A stretch of DNA of 64,000 nucleotides from Centroberyx gerrardi (Eukaryota; Chordata; Actinopteri; Beryciformes; Berycidae). Positions 59,574 to 64,000 of the stretch are shown one piece after another. The stretch lies in contig NC_135999.1 of NCBI RefSeq assembly GCF_048128805.1, positions 19,241,190-19,305,189 of the forward strand. Reading direction: 5' to 3'. Position numbers and translations under genes: made by a program. Within the stretch, counting starts at the first letter, position 1. Every line of letters starts with the position of its first letter. A model generated the notes under the pieces. That model was not told the origin of the DNA and ran no database searches. It saw nothing but the letters and a program-made list of their open reading frames with translations.

Positions 59574-60245
59574 ATGGCTTCCTGCTCGGAGGTGGATGTC
59601 GGGTCGGCAGTAGAGGGCGCTGATCACCATAGCACAGTGACTGTCACCGGGCTGAGCCGCTGGTGAATCGGCATGTATGGCCGCCCAGCTGACAGCAGTG
59701 TCTCCGTCTCGTAGGAGCTCGAGCGGCAGTATTCCCCCAGCTGGTGGTCGCACAGGATGTCGGCAGACGAAGTGATCAAGGCCCACGTCGCGGCTCTGAG
59801 ACAAGGTTGGTCTGTGTTTTGCAGCTTAATGCTACAATGACGTAGTAATCCAGATGAAGTGACAAGGGGGCAGCGCTGTCGGGATCAGCGACCGGTTAGT
59901 TTGGTGGTTGTTGTTGTTGTGGGTGAATCATTCATATCGGTGTCTCCTACTGTTTCATGGTTTTATACCGCACGTGTGTGTGTGTCTATACTATCTATCT
60001 TTGTGAGAACCAATTTTAGTTTTAAACCTTCAGAGTGAATTGAGGTCATTTCGGCCGGTCCTCACTTGATCCAAGAGGCTATTTTAGGGTTCAGATTTGG
60101 TTTTAGGGTTAAGGTTAGGATAAGGGTTAAGGTTAGGATAAGGGTTAAGGATAGGGGATAGGGAATGCATGGCAATGAATGTTAGTCAATTGATGGTCTT
60201 CATGAGGATAGAAGTACAAAGATGTGTGTCTCTCTCTCTCTCTTT

Positions 60246-60295
<50 letters not shown>

Positions 60296-63200
60296 AGGTA
60301 CAGAGCGCGCCCGAGGCCTGGCTCAAACTTTACTCAATGTGCCATATGGGGAGGGAGAGGGAGAGAAGCTGGATGTCTATATACCCAGCACCACCTCTCT
60401 GGGTACGGAGGCTTTATATTATCTGTGTGTCAAGTTTTCATGAAGGTATTACAGTAGCAAAACACCTGAGAACTTGCATGTAGGAGATTTACCACACTCA
60501 GAAAATATTCACACACCTGTGTCCTAAAAAGGAGTTAAAAAGGTCAAAACTCCAGCAACACTTGTAGTATATAGAACAACTTTATTGTTAGACCAACGTG
60601 TTTCGGCTTGTGGCCTTCATCAGGGTCATCCTAAATAGGAGTTCACAGAAAAAGTTTATAAATGTGCAAGTCAATATTTGAATGAATGGAAATAGAAGAA
60701 ATAGAGTGAGAGTGCACAGATTTGTCATACGGTATCTGACAGTTTGCAGCAGCAGATTTGAGAAATTTTCACAGAATTGAATTTGTACTCGTAAAAAAAC
60801 ATAAAAAAATACAAATGTCATATTACAAGTTTGCAGCTTCTATTCCGTTCATTCAAATATTGACTTGCACAGTAAATCTTTTCTGTGAATTCAAATTTAG
60901 GACGCAGCCGTATGAATATTTTCCGAGAGTGTAAATTCAAACATGCAAGTTTTCAGGTGTTTTGGCACTAAAATACTTTCACATAAGTTCATGCCATCCC
61001 CCATGCTTGTATGAAACTAATAAGTCCCTCTGGTTTAGATGTCCCCCTGGTTATTTACCTCCACGGAGGATACTGGCAGTTTCTCAGGTACAATGTTCTG
61101 TTTCTCTACAGCTTCTGCAATGTGAAGTAGATATATTTTGACATGCAGATGTGCAGAACTTGTTCATGTTTTTCATGCTGATGCTTTGTGCACATACAGT
61201 AAGGAGGAGTCTGGGTTTATGGCTGTGCCACTGGTCCATAAAGGCGTAGTGGTGGTTGCCGTCGGCTATGACATCGCCCCCAAAGGTAGACTCTTTTTGA
61301 ATTCTGACTAATGAATGTTGTTTCTGGTTAATTCCACTGCAATAATTTTAGCAATATGCCAGGAATATCAACCTTTCCCCCTGTGAAACCTTTCCCCGTT
61401 CCCCCTCTTCAGGGAACATGGACTTGATGGTGTCCCAAGTACGCAGGAGTGTTGTGTCTGTCATTCAGCAGTATTCTCACATCAGGTAGGCTACCTGTGC
61501 TTTTTTTGTTTGTTCTTCCCTCTCACTAACACTCCCTTAAGTGAAGTTTATCTTAATTCATCACCACATTATAATGCAACTCCTCTTATTATGGAAAGCA
61601 AAAGTACCACAGATGACCATAAGTATACAGTATATTCAATGATAAAGTACATGCTGCAGGTCATTTTCTGCATGCAGACTGAGTTTTTTTGAGCAGATGA
61701 AAAGGCTTCTCTCAAAAAGACTTGTCAATATGAGGCATGTTGCATTGTGGATTAGGGATTTGAAGCCTGGCTTTGACATTTCACACTTGTCATGCCCTGT
61801 TGTCCATTTTCTTGTTAGTATTCCTTTGGTAGTGCCATGCTTCTAAGTGAAATTTTTTTTTATTCTCACAGTGCTATCGACTTGGTGTCACAGGCATCAA
61901 GAAAAATTCAGCTCAGTCAGTTTGGTAAAGCTGAACTATACTTGCTTGTTGGATAGTTCAGAGCATCTGCTCTTTTCTAATAGCTACTAGTGAGAAAGGA
62001 GGAGGTTAGGTGTTAGAAACTTCACTGTACTGTACCTGTGCACTGTCAAACGTAATCACACTTTATAGCACTTGAGAAAATCATTTTCTACAAATCACAA
62101 AGCTTTATTGTGCAGTATCTAGTTGATTAAAGGAAGTAAAAGTTGCATTTATTGTGAAAACTTGGCTTTAATTATGAATCTTCACACCTTAGCTGTGAAT
62201 TTTCACTCAATTCCCACAATCCTCTCCTGTTCAGAAAGAACTGTACATCATCGCCACAAATGCACTTTGAGACTATACAGAATCTGTACTTGTGTTTTTT
62301 ATGAAACCCAGCTGTTCTCTTACACTCCCCAGCGGTCTGTACCTGTGTGGCCACTCTGCCGGGGCTCACCTGGCTGCAATGGTCCTCTCCACTGACTGGT
62401 CGCAATACGACGTCACCCCCCAGATCAAAGGTGAGCTCTACCAGGTGAGATGAGACAAGCGATAGATACGGCAGTGCTTGGCCTCATTATGACTCACTGA
62501 CACTGAAGAGGAAGCAGAGATGTACAGAAATGAAACTGAAACACAAATGATGCAAAAACATGCAGGTCAGGTGAATTGGAGACTCTAAATTTCCCATAGA
62601 TGTGTATGTCATGTGTTTGATGTAGTATGGTATACGACATGCATATGATGTATGTAAAGCCCTTTGAAACAAGCTTGTGATAAAGTGCTATATAAACTTG
62701 ACTTGAAATGGTGCATAGTTGATATTTTTTTCCTTTTCTCCCCACTGTCCTTCCTCTTCCCTGGCCTCTTGCGGTTCTCTCATCTCCTCCCTTGATCCTT
62801 TGTGAAATCCGCCCCTCCGTCGTCTCCCAGGTGCTTTCCTAGTCAGCGGCATATACGACCTGCTGCCCATCCTGTCTACATACGTCAATGAGCCTTTGAA
62901 GATGACAGAGTATGTGGAAATTTACCTCTCACTCCATAACTGTCAGTCACTGTCACTGGATGGCATCTTTAGGAATCTTTGCTCAGCTTTCTATAGAGAG
63001 CTTTGTGTATATGTGAGTGTTTGTGTGTGTGCATTCAGTGTGATGATTCTCTTTGTGAATGAGAAACAGTGCATGTATATGTCCTTGTGTGTGTGTGTGT
63101 CTGTGTAATTGTCCTCTGTGAGTCTGTCGGTGCCAGTCGGTGACGGCCCCCTCTGTGTCCCGTTTCCTGTCCACAGGGAGGTGGCGGTGAGGAACAGCCC

Positions 63201-64000
63201 CAGCGAGCTGGTCCCTCAGCTGAAACTCTCCTCCTCCAGCTGCCATATTGTTGTTGCCGTCGCGCAGAACGACTCGCCGGAGTTTCGCAAGCAGTCGGAA
63301 GAATACTACAAAGTCAGTCAGAACCCCAAAACTCTTCTGGTCAGAGTAGGAAGACCGTTAAAGATGAAATCATTGCCTTCCAATTGATGGCAATATTACA
63401 CTTTACAGGTTGAGTTAAAGGTCAATGTTTTGTTGTGTATTCTTTGCTGGGCCCACAATATAATACAGTATCTATGAAGTGATAATAAATACTTCTGTTA
63501 CATATTTCTAAACATTTTGGAGACATCCTGTCATCACTGGAGAAATATGTAGCATTCAGTTTTGTTTACCATCAAATCCTTAATCTCCTTTCCCAATATT
63601 TGTTGTTTGTCATTCACAGAGGTAACAGAGAAAACATAATTCTGCTGTTGGGATCACAGTGAAGAGTTAAATAGATTGTAATTCATTCAGATTATCATTG
63701 AAGAAGTCTCAAGCTTTGATGAGCATCTTAGATTTTTGTTATGATTTCACAAAGTGACACATTGACTTTTAACGTGTATTGTGATTTATATACAATACTG
63801 AGATAGATAAACTTGTTTTTTTAATTGGTTGTGCATATCTCACTTTTTGTATTAATTTCTTTACCTCTTTTGCTACCTCTTTCTTCTGGCCTTTAAGAGT
63901 TTGGAGGCATCCGGATTGAATGTGACGATGGAGGATGTGCCCAACACAGACCACTTCAACATCATTGAGCAACTGGTGGATGGGGAGTACCACCTAACAC
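59574..64000 (+). CDS. afmid: Arylformamidase (kynurenine formamidase), 3' end outside window
   Basis: Hydrolyses N-formylkynurenine to kynurenine and formate, the second step of tryptophan catabolism. Exons: 59574-59591 (inferred), 59715-59805, 60298-60402, 61039-61087, 61200-61285, 61413-61485, 62333-62430, 62831-62909, 63177-63312 and 63898 onward; phases agree. The alpha/beta hydrolase features are HGGYW (about 80-84, oxyanion hole), GHSAG with nucleophile Ser149, NDSPEF with Asp232 and DHF with His264. Text matches [31 protein letters not shown] and AYGIAPKG-like VGYDIAPKG. The first exon (MASCSE) is chosen because exon 2 is preceded by an in-frame stop and an acceptor; its donor GAG|GTGGAT is modest. 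A later ATG in exon 2 (MSADEV) is an alternative start. Confidence 0.92.
59982..60232. mobile_element. TTAAGGTTAGG-containing fish repeat
   Basis: Starts TCTATACTATCTATCTTTGTG and contains GTTAAGGTTAGGATAAGG units. It ends with a partly inverted GAGGATAGAAGTACAAAGAT. This resembles a widespread fish MITE. The telomere-like words are incidental. Confidence 0.5.
60249..60293. repeat. (GT)n in place of the polypyrimidine tract of afmid exon 3
   Basis: A TG run of about 44 bases ends five bases before the exon 3 acceptor (TCCAG, exon from 60298). A CT/TTT stretch lies only upstream of the run. Confidence 0.9.
60494..60932. mobile_element. MITE in afmid intron 3
   Basis: The left end ACACTCAGAAAATATTCACA and the reverse complement of the right end ACACTCTCGGAAAATATTCA match, and both continue to a GTGTCCTAAA/GCGTCCTAAA block. 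The interior contains CCAACGTGTTTCGGC and CCTTCATCAGGG, a second common repeat motif. Confidence 0.7.
62565..62706 (+). mobile_element. Retroposon 3' end with ACTTG tail
   Basis: GTGAATTGGAGACTCTAAAT and GATAAAGTGCTATATAAACT followed by TGACTTG match the 3' part of a common fish LINE/SINE family. It lies in afmid intron 7. Confidence 0.6.

Noticed and set aside
60080-60160. Interstitial telomere repeat
   Set aside because: GTTAAGGTTAGG words are irregular and belong to a dispersed fish repeat, not to TTAGGG arrays.
1-64000. Retroviral, LTR or Polinton remains, tRNA or CRISPR features
   Set aside because: No LTR pairs, gag/pol/env-like frames, capsid genes, cloverleaf genes or spacer arrays were recognised by eye; a computed search could still find degraded pieces.

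Overview
The window is vertebrate nuclear DNA, almost certainly from a teleost fish. It carries multi-exon genes with GT-AG introns, very abundant CA/GT and GA microsatellites, and many short non-autonomous DNA transposons and LINE/SINE tails of fish type. Seven protein-coding genes can be assembled exon by exon with consistent reading phase: notum (5' part outside the window), tmc6, tmc8, two tandem four-Ig-domain receptor genes, syngr2, tk1 and afmid (last part outside the window) make eight loci, two of them incomplete.

Layout. 1-4.4 kb: 3' half of notum (+), a Wnt deacylase. 4.4-16.1 kb: tmc6 (-), convergent with notum and ending within a few tens of bases of it. 16.1-23.0 kb: gene-free DNA with transposon and retroposon debris. 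23.0-30.3 kb: tmc8 (+), divergent from tmc6 as in mammals. 30.5-35.0 kb and 35.5-43.3 kb: two tandem type I membrane proteins with four Ig-like domains (502 and 521 aa). 43.4-52.9 kb: syngr2 (+). 53.9-56.5 kb: tk1 (-) with a cell-cycle type promoter. 56.5-59.6 kb: transposon-rich spacer. 59.6 kb to the end: afmid (+).

The order tmc6-tmc8-X-syngr2-tk1-afmid is that of human 17q25, where X is C17orf99, the gene for the secreted B-cell cytokine IL-40. The two Ig genes occupy position X. Their first and third Ig domains resemble, from memory, the two domains of mammalian IL-40. This is the main finding: an apparent membrane-bound, four-domain fish counterpart and probable ancestral form of IL-40, present as a tandem pair.

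Other points of interest: hAT-like MITEs with 8-bp target duplications, one of which abuts the notum splice acceptor; a MITE ending at the inferred afmid start codon; a TG repeat serving as the polypyrimidine region of an in-frame-skippable afmid exon; an in-frame open 93-nt intron before the transmembrane exon of the second Ig gene; a 1.8-kb foldback structure in syngr2 intron 1; and a nearly 0.5-kb polypurine tract in tmc6. No retroviral or LTR element, CRISPR array or bacterial feature was seen. Family identifications rest on remembered protein sequences, not on a database search.
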